Below are positions 16,395-24,908 of a stretch of DNA of 64,000 nt, in pieces (position 1 is the stretch's first letter; each line of letters starts with the position of its first letter). Source of the stretch: Leucobacter luti (GTDB lineage Bacteria > Actinomycetota > Actinomycetes > Actinomycetales > Microbacteriaceae); assembly GCF_004217175.1 (NCBI RefSeq), contig NZ_SHKI01000002.1:549000-612999 (forward strand), given 5' to 3'. The notes beneath the pieces are model-generated. The model ran no database searches, was not told where the DNA came from, and saw only the letters and a list, made by a program, of their open reading frames with translations. The position numbers and the translations under genes are program-made.

Positions 16395-17891
16395 TTACTT
16401 GCCTGCGCCGAACTTCGGCGAGTGCGCTTCGTTGAGCGTGATGTGGACGGCCTGCTGATCGGTGTAGAAATCGATCGAGCGGTAGCCGCCCTCGTGCCCG
16501 AGACCGGACGCCTTCACGCCGCCGAACGGGGTGCGCAGGTCGCGCACGTTGTTCGAGTTGAGCCACACCATGCCGGCCTCGACCGCCTGGGCGAAGTTGT
16601 GTGCGCGCTTGAGGTTCGACGTCCAGATGTAGGCCGCGAGGCCGTACTTGGTGTTGTTGGCGAGTTCCAGCGCCTCCTCGTCGGTGTCGAACGGCGTGAT
16701 CGCGACGACGGGTCCGAAGATCTCCTCCTGGAAGATCCGCGCGTCCGGCTTCACGTCTGCAAACACGGTCGGCGCGACGAAGTTGCCGGTGGGGAAGCCC
16801 TCGGGGCGCCCGCCGCCCGCGACCAGGCGGCCCTCGGACTTGCCGATCTCGATGTAGCGGGTCACCTTCTCGAAGTGCTCGGGGTGCACGAGTGCGCCCA
16901 CCTCGGTCGCGGGATCGTTGGGCAGGCCGACGACCACGTTCTTGGCGCGCTCAGCGTACCGCTCCACGAACTCGTCGTAGATGTCGCGGTGCACCAGGAT
17001 GCGGCTGCCCGCGGTGCAGCGCTCGCCGTTCAGGCTGAACACGCCGAACACGGTGGCGTCAAGCGCCGCGTCGAGCTCCGCGTCGGCGAACACGATCGCC
17101 GGGCTCTTGCCGCCGAGCTCCATCGACAGTCCCTTGAGGAACGGCGCGGAGTTCGCGAAGATCAGCGAGCCGGTGGTCGACTCGCCCGTGAACGAGATGA
17201 GCGGCACCTCGGGGTGCTTGACGAGCGCGTCGCCCGCCTCCTCGCCGAAGCCGTTCACGAGGTTGAACACGCCGTCTGGCACGCCCGCCTCGCGGAAGAT
17301 CTCGCCCCAGAGCGATGCCGAGAGCGGGGTGAATTCGGCCGGCTTGAGCACGACCGTGTTGCCCGTCGCGAGGGCGGGGCCCAGCTTCCACGACTCGAGC
17401 ATGAAGGGCGTGTTCCACGGCGTGATGAGGCCGGCGACGCCGATCGGCTTGCGGTTCACGTAGTTGACCTGGCGACCGGGCACCTTGAACGCGTCGTCGT
17501 GCTGCGCGACGATCAGGTCGGCGAAGAACCGGAAGTTCTCTGCCGCGCGGCGGGCCTGGCCCTTCGCCTGAGTGATGGGCAGGCCGGAGTCGTAGCTCTC
17601 GAGTTCGGCGAGCTGCGCGTCGCGCGACTCGACGATGTCGGCGACCTTGTGAAGGATGCGCGAGCGCTCACGGGGGAGCATCTTGGGCCAGGGGCCCTCG
17701 GTGAACGCGCGGCGGGCAGCTGCGACGGCGAGGTCGATGTCGGCCTTCTGGCCGGCGGCGGCCGTGATGTAGGTCTCGTTCGACACGGGATCGAGGACGT
17801 CGAACTCCTCGCCCCCGACCGAGTCGACGAACTTTCCGTCGATGAAGTGGCGGATCTTGTCTGGGAGCCCTGCGGGCTGTGACTGAGTCAT
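16395..17891 (-). CDS. hpaE: 5-carboxymethyl-2-hydroxymuconate semialdehyde dehydrogenase
   Basis: This 498-residue member of the NAD aldehyde dehydrogenase superfamily oxidises the ring-cleavage aldehyde made by HpaD to the dicarboxylate. The catalytic Cys is C292 in NGERCTAGSR, the general-base Glu is in MELGGKSP, and the cofactor region reads TPWNTPFMLESWKLGPAL. The assignment rests on its place directly before hpaD and on the HpaE-like sequence. The start ATG 17891 has GGAGG with an 8-base spacer; an upstream in-frame ATG at 17945 would overlap the GntR gene. Confidence 0.93.
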   Translation of the reverse strand: MTQSQPAGLPDKIRHFIDGKFVDSVGGEEFDVLDPVSNETYITAAAGQKADIDLAVAAARRAFTEGPWPKMLPRERSRILHKVADIVESRDAQLAELESYDSGLPITQAKGQARRAAENFRFFADLIVAQHDDAFKVPGRQVNYVNRKPIGVAGLITPWNTPFMLESWKLGPALATGNTVVLKPAEFTPLSASLWGEIFREAGVPDGVFNLVNGFGEEAGDALVKHPEVPLISFTGESTTGSLIFANSAPFLKGLSMELGGKSPAIVFADAELDAALDATVFGVFSLNGERCTAGSRILVHRDIYDEFVERYAERAKNVVVGLPNDPATEVGALVHPEHFEKVTRYIEIGKSEGRLVAGGGRPEGFPTGNFVAPTVFADVKPDARIFQEEIFGPVVAITPFDTDEEALELANNTKYGLAAYIWTSNLKRAHNFAQAVEAGMVWLNSNNVRDLRTPFGGVKASGLGHEGGYRSIDFYTDQQAVHITLNEAHSPKFGAGK

Positions 17892-17941
17892 GCTGTCGCC
17901 TCCGATGGCAGTGATGGTGGTGTGGGTGGTGTGTGTGCCGC

Positions 17942-18655
17942 TCACGCGGTGGGAATGGGTGCCGGATCCAGCGCCTGGGCAGTGGCCGGATCCGGCTCGT
18001 GCGGTCGGTGTTCTCCCGTGTGCGAGAGCACCGCGTCGAGCGTCGCCGTGCGGTGCGCGCGGGCGGCAAGCTCGATTTCGATGGGGGTGCCGCCCCGCTC
18101 GATGAGCTGCAGCAGTCGCTCGTGCTCCTCGACCGACTCGCTGGCGCGGCCGGGGACGAAGCTGAACGAGGAGTTGCGCAGCACTTTCATGCGGTTCCAG
18201 CCCCGGTGCACGAGGTCGAGAATGTGCGGGTTTGGGCAGGTTTCGAAGAGCACGCTGTGGAACCTGAGGTTCAGCTCCGTGAATGCCTGCGGGTCGAACG
18301 CAGACAGCGACTCGCGCATGGTCTGGTTGATGGCGCGGGCGCGCTCGATCTGATCCGGCGTGATGAACGGCGCGGCGAGACCGGTTGCGGACCCCTCAAC
18401 GAGCGCGAGCGTCTGCATTGTGTGCAGGTACTCCGTCTCCTTGATGAGCGCCACCTGCGCGCCGATGTTGCGCTCGAAGGTGACCAGCTGTTCGGCCTCA
18501 AGCCGCCGGATCGCCTCGCGCACCGGGACCACGGACATGTCGAGCTCCGCGGCGATGGGTGCGAGCACCAGGCGGTATCCCGGCACGTACTGCCCGCTGT
18601 CGATCCGTTCTCGGATCAGGCGGTACGCGCGCTCGGACTTCGACTCGGACGACAT
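17942..18655 (-). CDS. GntR family regulator (FCD type), probable hpa repressor
   Basis: The 237-residue protein has an N-terminal winged helix (about residues 10-75, with LAPIAAELDMSVVPVREAIRRL) and a C-terminal all-helical FCD ligand domain with metal-type His residues (LRFHSVLFE). It starts two bases after the hpaG stop and precedes hpaE, so it is embedded in the hpa operon. FCD regulators usually bind short palindromes with a GTATAC or GTxxAC core. ATCGTATACGAT occurs at both hpa promoters and is the probable operator. The inducer may be homoprotocatechuate or a ring-cleavage product. Confidence 0.88.
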   Translation of the reverse strand: MSSESKSERAYRLIRERIDSGQYVPGYRLVLAPIAAELDMSVVPVREAIRRLEAEQLVTFERNIGAQVALIKETEYLHTMQTLALVEGSATGLAAPFITPDQIERARAINQTMRESLSAFDPQAFTELNLRFHSVLFETCPNPHILDLVHRGWNRMKVLRNSSFSFVPGRASESVEEHERLLQLIERGGTPIEIELAARAHRTATLDAVLSHTGEHRPHEPDPATAQALDPAPIPTA

Positions 18656-18657
18656 GG

Positions 18658-20148
18658 CTACGCCGCGCCCGTCTCGGCCTCGTAGCGCGCGCGCCACTCG
18701 GCGTTCATGGGGAACAGGCCGTCCACGGCGTGCCCCTCGGCAACACGATCCGCCACCCACGCGTCTGCACGCTCCTGGGCAGCGGCCTCCGCGGCCACCT
18801 CGGCGAGCAGGAACGGCGGGATCACGATCACGCCGTCGCGGTCGCCCATGATTACGTCGCCCGGCTGCACCGCGGCGCCGCCGCAGGCGATCGTGACGTC
18901 GGTCTCCCACGGCACGTGGCGGCGGCCGAGCACGCTCGGGTGCGCGCCCTGCGAGAACACGGGGATGTCGAACTCCTGCACTGCGGCGTAGTCGCGGACG
19001 CCGCCGTCGGTGACGACGCCCACCGCGCCGCGCACCTGGGCGCGGAGCGCGAGCACGTCGCCGACGGTGCCGGTCGAGGGGATGCCGCGCGCTTCGACCA
19101 CGAGCACCTCGCCGGGGTTGACGGTGTCGAACGCGCGCTTCTGCGCGTTGAAGCCGCCGGCGTGCGACTTGAAGAGGTCGGGGCGGAACGGGATGAACCG
19201 GAGCGTCTTCGCCGTGCCGAGAATGCGATCGCCCTCGTGATTCGGGTGCACACCGTCGATGAAGATGTCGACGTAGCCGCGCTTGCGCAGCGCCGCGGAG
19301 ACCGTTGCCACGGCGACCCCGTCGAGCAGCGCACGGATCTCGTCGGTGAGCGGACCGGCCGCGGCCTGATCCCCCGCGAGCGGCGTCGCGCGGCCGGCGG
19401 CAACCGCCGCGGCGTGCTCAGCCTCGCTGCCCCAGGCCTCCACCCGCTGCAGGTCGGTGGCCTGCGGCCGGTTGCCGAACGCACCGAACTCGTGCGTGCC
19501 CTGCGTCACCGTGGTGACGAGGCGGCCGGTGGTGGGGGCTCCGGGCGCGTTCGGGGCGTCGACCTCGACCTCGACCACGTCGCCGGGAAGCACCACGGAA
19601 GACCCGGCAGGGGTGCCCGTGAGGATCACGTCGCCGGGCTCGAGCGTCATGTGCTGCGAGAGATCAGCGACGAGCTGACCGAACGGGAACTTGAGGGTGG
19701 CGCTCGTGTCGTCCTGAACGAGCGCGCCGTTGACCCAGGTGCGCACGCGCCAGGCATCCTGGTCGATGCCGTCGGTAGGGATCGCGGCCGGGCCGATCGG
19801 CGTGAAGCCGTCGCCGCCCTTGTTGCGCACGTTCGAGCCCTTGTCTGCCGCACGGAGGTCGTAGACGCCGAAGTCGTTCGCGGCGGTGACCTGGGAGACA
19901 TGCTTCCAGCCGTCCTCCGGGGAGACCCAGCGCGCCGCCGTGCCGATCACCAGGGCGACCTCGCCCTCGAACGCGAGTAGCTCGGTGCCGGCGGGGCGCT
20001 CGATCGTGCCGCCCGTGGGGGCCAGCGAGGAGGTCGGCTTGAAGAAGTAGGACGGGAACTCCGGGGTGCGGCCGCGCTGGGCGATCCGGGACGGGTAGTT
20101 CAGGTGCACGGCAATGATCTTGCCGGGTGTGGGAATTCCGTACGTCAT
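18658..20148 (-). CDS. FAH-family decarboxylase/isomerase fused to an RraA-like domain (HpaG role)
   Basis: Residues 1-230 are a fumarylacetoacetate hydrolase fold with the metal-binding E61 and E63 in LLAFEGEVALVIG and D92 in NDFG. In the HPC pathway such proteins decarboxylate 5-oxopent-3-ene-1,2,5-tricarboxylate and isomerise the product. E. coli HpaG is two FAH domains in tandem. Here the second half (about 265-470) is instead an RraA/HMG-aldolase-like domain with VTDGGVRD at 379-386 and GDVIMGDRDGVIVIP. RraA-like enzymes include oxaloacetate decarboxylases and aldolases, so the fusion may split decarboxylation and isomerisation differently. Start ATG 20148 has GCGAGG five bases upstream; ATG 20163 is an alternative. 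Confidence 0.85.
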   Translation of the reverse strand: MTYGIPTPGKIIAVHLNYPSRIAQRGRTPEFPSYFFKPTSSLAPTGGTIERPAGTELLAFEGEVALVIGTAARWVSPEDGWKHVSQVTAANDFGVYDLRAADKGSNVRNKGGDGFTPIGPAAIPTDGIDQDAWRVRTWVNGALVQDDTSATLKFPFGQLVADLSQHMTLEPGDVILTGTPAGSSVVLPGDVVEVEVDAPNAPGAPTTGRLVTTVTQGTHEFGAFGNRPQATDLQRVEAWGSEAEHAAAVAAGRATPLAGDQAAAGPLTDEIRALLDGVAVATVSAALRKRGYVDIFIDGVHPNHEGDRILGTAKTLRFIPFRPDLFKSHAGGFNAQKRAFDTVNPGEVLVVEARGIPSTGTVGDVLALRAQVRGAVGVVTDGGVRDYAAVQEFDIPVFSQGAHPSVLGRRHVPWETDVTIACGGAAVQPGDVIMGDRDGVIVIPPFLLAEVAAEAAAQERADAWVADRVAEGHAVDGLFPMNAEWRARYEAETGAA

Positions 20149-20178
20149 GGCGACCTCGCTCATCTCGTTGTATTTCTT

Positions 20179-20190
20179 ATCGTATACGAT
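20179..20190. promoter_or_regulatory. GntR operator at the hpaG promoter
   Basis: The perfect palindrome ATCGTATACGAT lies 31 bases before the hpaG start. The same 12 bases recur at 22091-22102. Confidence 0.7.
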
Positions 20191-20323
20191 CTGGGTGGAT
20201 TTTGGAAGTGTGGTCCGCTGGGCTGAATTCGGCGTGCGGCGGACCACTGGCGCGCGCGGTGTGAGCCGCCGGTGCGGCCTGGGCGGTGAGCCGCCGGTGC
20301 GGACCGGGGGGGGGGGCGTGCGC

Positions 20324-20361
20324 CCGGGCTGCCGGTGCCCCTGGGAGCACCGGCAGCCCGG
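20324..20361 (-). terminator. Hairpin in the hpaI-hpaG gap, beside an 11-G run
   Basis: The 320-base gap 20149-20468 holds no gene. It contains a perfect 15-bp stem (20324-20338 with 20347-20361), about 110 bases after the hpaI stop on the minus strand and a probable terminator. It also holds a run of 11 G (20306-20316), two direct copies of GGTGAGCCGCCGGTGCGG around 20257-20303, and the hpaG promoter/operator. Confidence 0.6.
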
Positions 20362-20468
20362 TGATCCCGGCCGCCGGTGCTCCTGGTGGGCGGTGCGCCC
20401 GGTTGGCCGTGTGGTCCGGGCGCGAAGCGGTCTGGCTCCGGCCGGTGGCTTCGCCGCGCTGGGTCCGG

Positions 20469-21296
20469 CTAGTAGCTTGCCCGCGGGGCCGCGGCGCTTC
20501 CCGGCGCCGCGGTGAAGCGCTCCACGAGCGCCTCAGTCTGCCGGGCGAGGATCGCCACGTCGGCGCCGACCGCCACGAACGATGCCCCCGCGGCGATGTA
20601 GCGCTCGGCGTCGGCCGGGACAAAGGCGTTCACGCCAACCGGCTTGCCCGCCGCGACGCCCGCCGCGATCGCGCGCAGCACACCCGCGGCGACCTCTGGG
20701 TGGTTCTGCTGCCCGAGCAGCCCCATCGACGCGGCGAGATCGGACGGCCCCACGAAGATCGCGTCGACCCCGTCGGTCGCAACGATCCGCTCGACGTCGG
20801 CGACCGCCGCGGCCGACTCGATCTGCACGGTCAGGCTGATCGTCTCGTTCGCGCGACCGAGGTAGCCCTCGACCCGGTTCCAGCGCGCCGAGCGCGCGAG
20901 CGCCGAGCCGACGCCGCGCACCCCGCCGCCGGGCGTGCCGTCCGGGTAGCGCACCGCGCGGACAATCTCGGCGGCCTGCTCGGCGGAGTCGACCATTGGG
21001 ATGAGGAGGTTCTGCGCGCCAAGATCGAGGAACTGCTTGATCGTGACGGTGTCACCGAACGGCGGCCGCACGAGCGGGGCAACCGGATACGCGGACATTG
21101 CGTAGAGCTGGGCGAGCACCGACTCGAGCCCGTTGGGGGAGTGCTCCGCGTCGAGGAGCACCCAGTCGCAGCCGCTGCCGGCGACGATCTCGGCCGTGAT
21201 CGGGCTGCCGGCGCACGCCCAGAGTCCGATCAGTGGGCGGTCCGCGGCGGCGAGGCGATCCCGCAGCGTCGCGGGGAGCTCTACACGAACCGGCAC
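20469..21296 (-). CDS. hpaI: 4-hydroxy-2-oxoheptane-1,7-dioate aldolase
   Basis: HpaI is a metal-dependent class II aldolase that splits 4-hydroxy-2-oxoheptanedioate into pyruvate and succinate semialdehyde, the last step of the pathway. The 275 residues show the HpcH/HpaI fold: the His motif in VLLDAEHSPN, the metal Glu in QIESAAAV, and VGPSDLAASMG with the metal Asp. The GTG start at 21296 lies within the end of hpaH, so the genes overlap by 16 bases and are probably translationally coupled. Confidence 0.94.
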   Translation of the reverse strand: MPVRVELPATLRDRLAAADRPLIGLWACAGSPITAEIVAGSGCDWVLLDAEHSPNGLESVLAQLYAMSAYPVAPLVRPPFGDTVTIKQFLDLGAQNLLIPMVDSAEQAAEIVRAVRYPDGTPGGGVRGVGSALARSARWNRVEGYLGRANETISLTVQIESAAAVADVERIVATDGVDAIFVGPSDLAASMGLLGQQNHPEVAAGVLRAIAAGVAAGKPVGVNAFVPADAERYIAAGASFVAVGADVAILARQTEALVERFTAAPGSAAAPRASY

Positions 21297-22066
21297 GTCA
21301 CTGATCCGAGCTCGTTGTAGTCGGCGTGCACGGTGTCGCCGCGCTCCACCCACATGGGCTTGGTGAACGAGCCGGCGAGGATGATCTCTCCGGCCTCAAG
21401 CGACTGCCCGTGCTGCGCGAGCTTGTTCGCGAGCCAGGCCACGCCGAGCGCCGGGTGGCCGAGCACGGCGCCGGCCACGCCGGAATCCTCGATGCCCTCG
21501 TTGCGGTAGAGCAGGGCCTGTGCCCAGGTGAGGTCGACCTCGTCGACCTTGACGGGGCGGCCGCCGATCACCATGGCGCCCATTGCGGCGTTGTCGCTGA
21601 TCGTGTCGACGATCGTGCGCCCCTCGAGCTCGAGGTGCGAGTTCAGTACCTCGAGCGCGGGGATCACGTACGCGGTCGCGTCGAGTACGTCGAAGATGGT
21701 GACGCCGGGGCCCGAGAGCGGCTTGCTCAGCACGAAGGCGAGCTCGACCTCGATGCGGACGTTCGAGTAGCGGTCGAACTCGAGCACCGCGCCCGATTCG
21801 AAGACCATGTCGTCGTGAATTACCCCGTAGTCGGGCTCAGAGATCCCGGTTGCGAGCTGCATGACCTTCGAGGTGAGCCCGATCTTGTGGCCGACGAGGC
21901 GCGCGCCGGCGGCGATGCGGCGATCCGACCACACCTTCTGAATGGCGTACGAGTCTTCGATCACCATGCCCGGGTAGCGGCTCGTGAGCTTCGGCAGCAC
22001 GGCGCGGTCGCGGTCTGCCTGCACGAGCTCGTCGGCGATGGCTTCAATCTGTGTCTGGTCGAGCAC
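21281..22066 (-). CDS. hpaH: 2-oxo-hept-4-ene-1,7-dioate hydratase
   Basis: This 261-residue hydratase of the FAH-like MhpD/HpaH group adds water to 2-oxohept-4-enedioate to give the HpaI substrate. Family motifs are GHKIGLTSKVMQ, EVELAFVL with the metal-binding Glu pair, LGHPALGVAWLANKL and ILAGSFTKP. The GTG at 22066 has AAAGGAGG four bases upstream. It is the first gene of the hpaH-hpaI unit, which starts from a promoter overlapping a GntR-type palindrome. Confidence 0.93.
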   Translation of the reverse strand: MLDQTQIEAIADELVQADRDRAVLPKLTSRYPGMVIEDSYAIQKVWSDRRIAAGARLVGHKIGLTSKVMQLATGISEPDYGVIHDDMVFESGAVLEFDRYSNVRIEVELAFVLSKPLSGPGVTIFDVLDATAYVIPALEVLNSHLELEGRTIVDTISDNAAMGAMVIGGRPVKVDEVDLTWAQALLYRNEGIEDSGVAGAVLGHPALGVAWLANKLAQHGQSLEAGEIILAGSFTKPMWVERGDTVHADYNELGSVTCRFV

Positions 22067-22088
22067 TTGGCCTCCTTTGGTCTTGCAG

Positions 22089-22104
22089 GAATCGTATACG
22101 ATTC
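22089..22104. promoter_or_regulatory. GntR operator at the hpaH promoter
   Basis: GAATCGTATACGATTC is a perfect 16-bp palindrome that contains the same 12-base core as the site at 20179. It lies between hpaH and the divergent transporter operon. Confidence 0.75.
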
Positions 22105-22173
22105 GCCACGCGGGGCGCCACCCTTCCCTGCCCTGGGTGTCGCGCATGGCCGTGCTCGGATCGTTATTCTCGG

Positions 22174-22185
22174 ACCGTAGACGAT
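22174..22185. promoter_or_regulatory. Degenerate third copy of the GntR palindrome
   Basis: ACCGTAGACGAT differs from ATCGTATACGAT at two positions. It lies nearer the transporter operon and may link its control to the hpa genes. Confidence 0.4.
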
Positions 22186-22346
22186 AGTTTGCTTTTTTAG
22201 TCAACGTTCGTAGAATGAAACCCGACGGCACACCGAAGTGACGTCCATCTCATCCCCGGGGAGCTCTCGCGCAGCCCGGACATGCGGTGGAAAAGCAACG
22301 GAGCCTCACCCCAAACACACATGTCCGAAAACCGAGAGAAGTAGAC

Positions 22347-23888
22347 ATGATGAAGAGATCACTCACGGGAATCGCAGCCCTCGCGGCCGCGGCTCTCGCC
22401 CTGACCGCGTGCTCGAGCGGCACGGCAGCAACCGACGGCGGCGACGGCGCCGAGTCGGCCGCGAAGCCGCTGAGCATCGGCAACTTCCTGGACGTCACCT
22501 CCTGGGACCCGTCGCTCGCCGACGTGGGGTTCGACGGGCCGTACCTGTCGGCAATCTACGATCCGCTCCTCGCGATCAACGGCGATGGGGAGCCGCAGCC
22601 GGCGCTCGCGACCGACTGGGAAGTCTCAGACGACTTCAAGACCATCACCATGAACCTGCGCACCGACGCCACGTTCTCAGACGGTGCTGCGTTCGACGCC
22701 GACGCTGCCGTCAAGAGCCTCGACTACCTGAAGGCTGGCGTCCGCTCGCAGGAGGCGTACGTGAAGGTCGACAGTTTTGAGGCGGTCGACGAGGACACGA
22801 TTGAGATTCACCTCACCGAGCGCGACGACACGATCCTGTACTACATGGGTCTGGGCCGCAGCTACATGATGTCGCCCGAGGCGATCGACGCCGGCACGCT
22901 CGCGGAGACCCCGGTCGGATCCGGGCCCTACACCCTGGGCGCAGATTCGGTTCCCGGCGCGGAGTACCACTTCGCGAAGGTCGCCGATCACTGGGACGCG
23001 GCGGCATTCCCGTTCGACCCGCTGACGGTCAGCCCGCTGTCCGACGCGACCGCGATGCTCAACGGCATGGAGAGCGGTCAGTTCAACCTGATCTACGGCG
23101 ACAAGACCGCGACCGATCTCGCGCCGGACAACAACTGGAACGTCGCGAGCGGCCTCTCCACCTGGGTGGGACTCCAGTTCAGTGATCGCGCGGGAGCCAC
23201 CGAGATGGGCAAGCCGCTCGGCGAGCTCAAGGTGCGCCAGGCGCTCAACTACGCGTTCAACGGGCCCGAGATGGTTGAGACCATCGCGCAGGGCGTCGGC
23301 GAAGCAACCAACCAGGTGTTCCCGGTCGGAACCCCCGGCTACGTCGAGTCGCTCACGGGTGAGTACCCGCCGAGCATCGACACCGCGAAGAAGCTCCTCG
23401 CCGAGGCCGGGTACGCCGACGGGTTCGCCGTCACGATGCCGATGGCCCCGCCGTTCCAGCCGTGGCAGGCGATCATCGAGCAGACGTTCACCGAGCTCGG
23501 GATCACCGTCACCTGGAAGGAGACCGACTTCATGCAGTACATGTCGGTGGCCCCCGAGTACCCGATGTTCGTGGGTGTCATCGCGATGGATTCGAACCCG
23601 ATCGCCACGGTCGAGCGCCAGATCGCCAACCCGCAGTGGTACAACCCCACTCCCGGCCTCGAAGCGTTCCCCGAGGTGCAGGCGCAGGTCGACACGGTGC
23701 TGACCGCAGCCCCCGGCGACGAGCAGCTCGCCGAGGTCGAGAAGCTGAACGAGCTGGTCACGCAGAACGCGTTCTTCTCGGTGTGGGCCCAGTCGACGAA
23801 CACCTACATCTCGGTGGCGGACTTCACCGTCACGCCGGTCACGGGCATGATGTTCCCGACGCTGCGTCAGATCGCGGTCACGGAGTAG
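22347..23888 (+). CDS. ABC transporter solute-binding lipoprotein (peptide/nickel family 5)
   Basis: The 513-residue protein begins MMKRSLTGIAAL and has a lipobox LTAC, so it should be lipid-anchored outside the membrane. The body is an SBP family 5 (DppA/OppA-like) binding protein, with DGEPQPALATDWEVSDDFKTI near the N-terminus and LKVRQALNYAFN in the second lobe. These bind peptides but also sugars, opines and aromatic-linked solutes. Being divergent from hpaH with operator-like palindromes between, it may import a precursor of homoprotocatechuate. ATG 22347 follows GAGAGAAG; a second ATG is next to it. Confidence 0.92.
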   Translation: MMKRSLTGIAALAAAALALTACSSGTAATDGGDGAESAAKPLSIGNFLDVTSWDPSLADVGFDGPYLSAIYDPLLAINGDGEPQPALATDWEVSDDFKTITMNLRTDATFSDGAAFDADAAVKSLDYLKAGVRSQEAYVKVDSFEAVDEDTIEIHLTERDDTILYYMGLGRSYMMSPEAIDAGTLAETPVGSGPYTLGADSVPGAEYHFAKVADHWDAAAFPFDPLTVSPLSDATAMLNGMESGQFNLIYGDKTATDLAPDNNWNVASGLSTWVGLQFSDRAGATEMGKPLGELKVRQALNYAFNGPEMVETIAQGVGEATNQVFPVGTPGYVESLTGEYPPSIDTAKKLLAEAGYADGFAVTMPMAPPFQPWQAIIEQTFTELGITVTWKETDFMQYMSVAPEYPMFVGVIAMDSNPIATVERQIANPQWYNPTPGLEAFPEVQAQVDTVLTAAPGDEQLAEVEKLNELVTQNAFFSVWAQSTNTYISVADFTVTPVTGMMFPTLRQIAVTE

Positions 23889-23895
23889 CAGTCAC

Positions 23896-23925
23896 GGGTG
23901 GGGTCGCGCTCGCGCGGCCCCACCC
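23896..23925 (+). terminator. Hairpin between binding-protein and permease genes
   Basis: GGGTGGGG (23896-23903) pairs with CCCCACCC (23918-23925) just after the stop. Such hairpins often leave binding-protein mRNA in excess over the permease message. Confidence 0.55.
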
Positions 23926-23966
23926 ACCGTTTCAGACCACCGATCCCATCCGATCTCGGAGTACCT

Positions 23967-24908
23967 ATGCTCACCTTCACGCTTAAGCGACTGCTGTCTG
24001 GTGTGATCCTGCTGGTTGTCGTTGCGACCGGCACGTTCTTCCTGGCTCACGCAGCGATCCCAGACCCCACGCTCGGCCTGCTCGGCAGCGCCGCCACCCC
24101 GGAGGCCCAGGCGGCCCTCGCGCAGAAAATTGGCACCGACCGCCCGGTGCTCGTGCAGTTCGGTGAGTGGTTCTCGAACATCCTCCGCGGCGACTTCGGG
24201 GTCTCGTGGAAGAACTTTCAGCCGGTGAGCGCGCAGCTTGCCCTCAAACTCCCCGTCACCCTCTCAGTGGTGACCGCCGCGATCCTGCTCTCCGCGCTGC
24301 TCGGCGCCACACTCGGCGTGCTCGCCGGGCTGCGTCCAAACAGCTGGATCGACCGGGTGGTCAAGGCCGCGGCCGTGATCCTGTTCGCGCTGCCCGGGTT
24401 CTGGGTTGCCCTCGTGCTCGTCATGACCTTTGCGGTCAACCTGCGCATGTTCCCGGCGGTCGGTTACGTACAGCCCACCGAGTCAGTGGGGGGTTGGCTC
24501 CAGTCGATCACGCTCCCGGCGATCGCCCTCGCGCTCGGCGCGGTCGTGATGATTGCCGAGCAGCTGCGCAACGCCATCATCCAGGCCGATCAGCAGGACT
24601 ACATGCGCACCCTGCGCAGTCGTGGCCTGCCCGGCTGGCGTCTCGTGATGCACCTGCTGCGCAACGCCGCACCCGCCTCACTCACGATCCTGGCGCTCAT
24701 GTTCGTGGGGCTCCTCTCCGGCGCGATCATCGTTGAACAGATCTTCGCGCTCCCGGGCATCGGTCCGCTTACGCAGGCATCGTCACAGAACGGCGACATC
24801 CCCATGCTGCTCGGCATCACGGTGATCACCGTGGTGTTCGTTGTCATCGTCAACTTCCTGCTCGACATCCTGCTCGGCTGGATCAACCCGAAGGCGCGTG
24901 TGAAATGA
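23967..24908 (+). CDS. ABC transporter permease (DppB-like)
   Basis: This 313-residue membrane protein has six predicted helices and the DppB layout. The long first external loop carries the PVLVQFGEWFSNILRGDFGVSW region, and the ATPase-contact EAA-type loop is near YMRTLRSRGLPGWRLVMHLL. It pairs with the permease domain of the next gene. ATG 23967 has GGAG six bases upstream. Its stop overlaps the next start by 4 bases (ATGA). Confidence 0.93.
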   Translation: MLTFTLKRLLSGVILLVVVATGTFFLAHAAIPDPTLGLLGSAATPEAQAALAQKIGTDRPVLVQFGEWFSNILRGDFGVSWKNFQPVSAQLALKLPVTLSVVTAAILLSALLGATLGVLAGLRPNSWIDRVVKAAAVILFALPGFWVALVLVMTFAVNLRMFPAVGYVQPTESVGGWLQSITLPAIALALGAVVMIAEQLRNAIIQADQQDYMRTLRSRGLPGWRLVMHLLRNAAPASLTILALMFVGLLSGAIIVEQIFALPGIGPLTQASSQNGDIPMLLGITVITVVFVVIVNFLLDILLGWINPKARVK

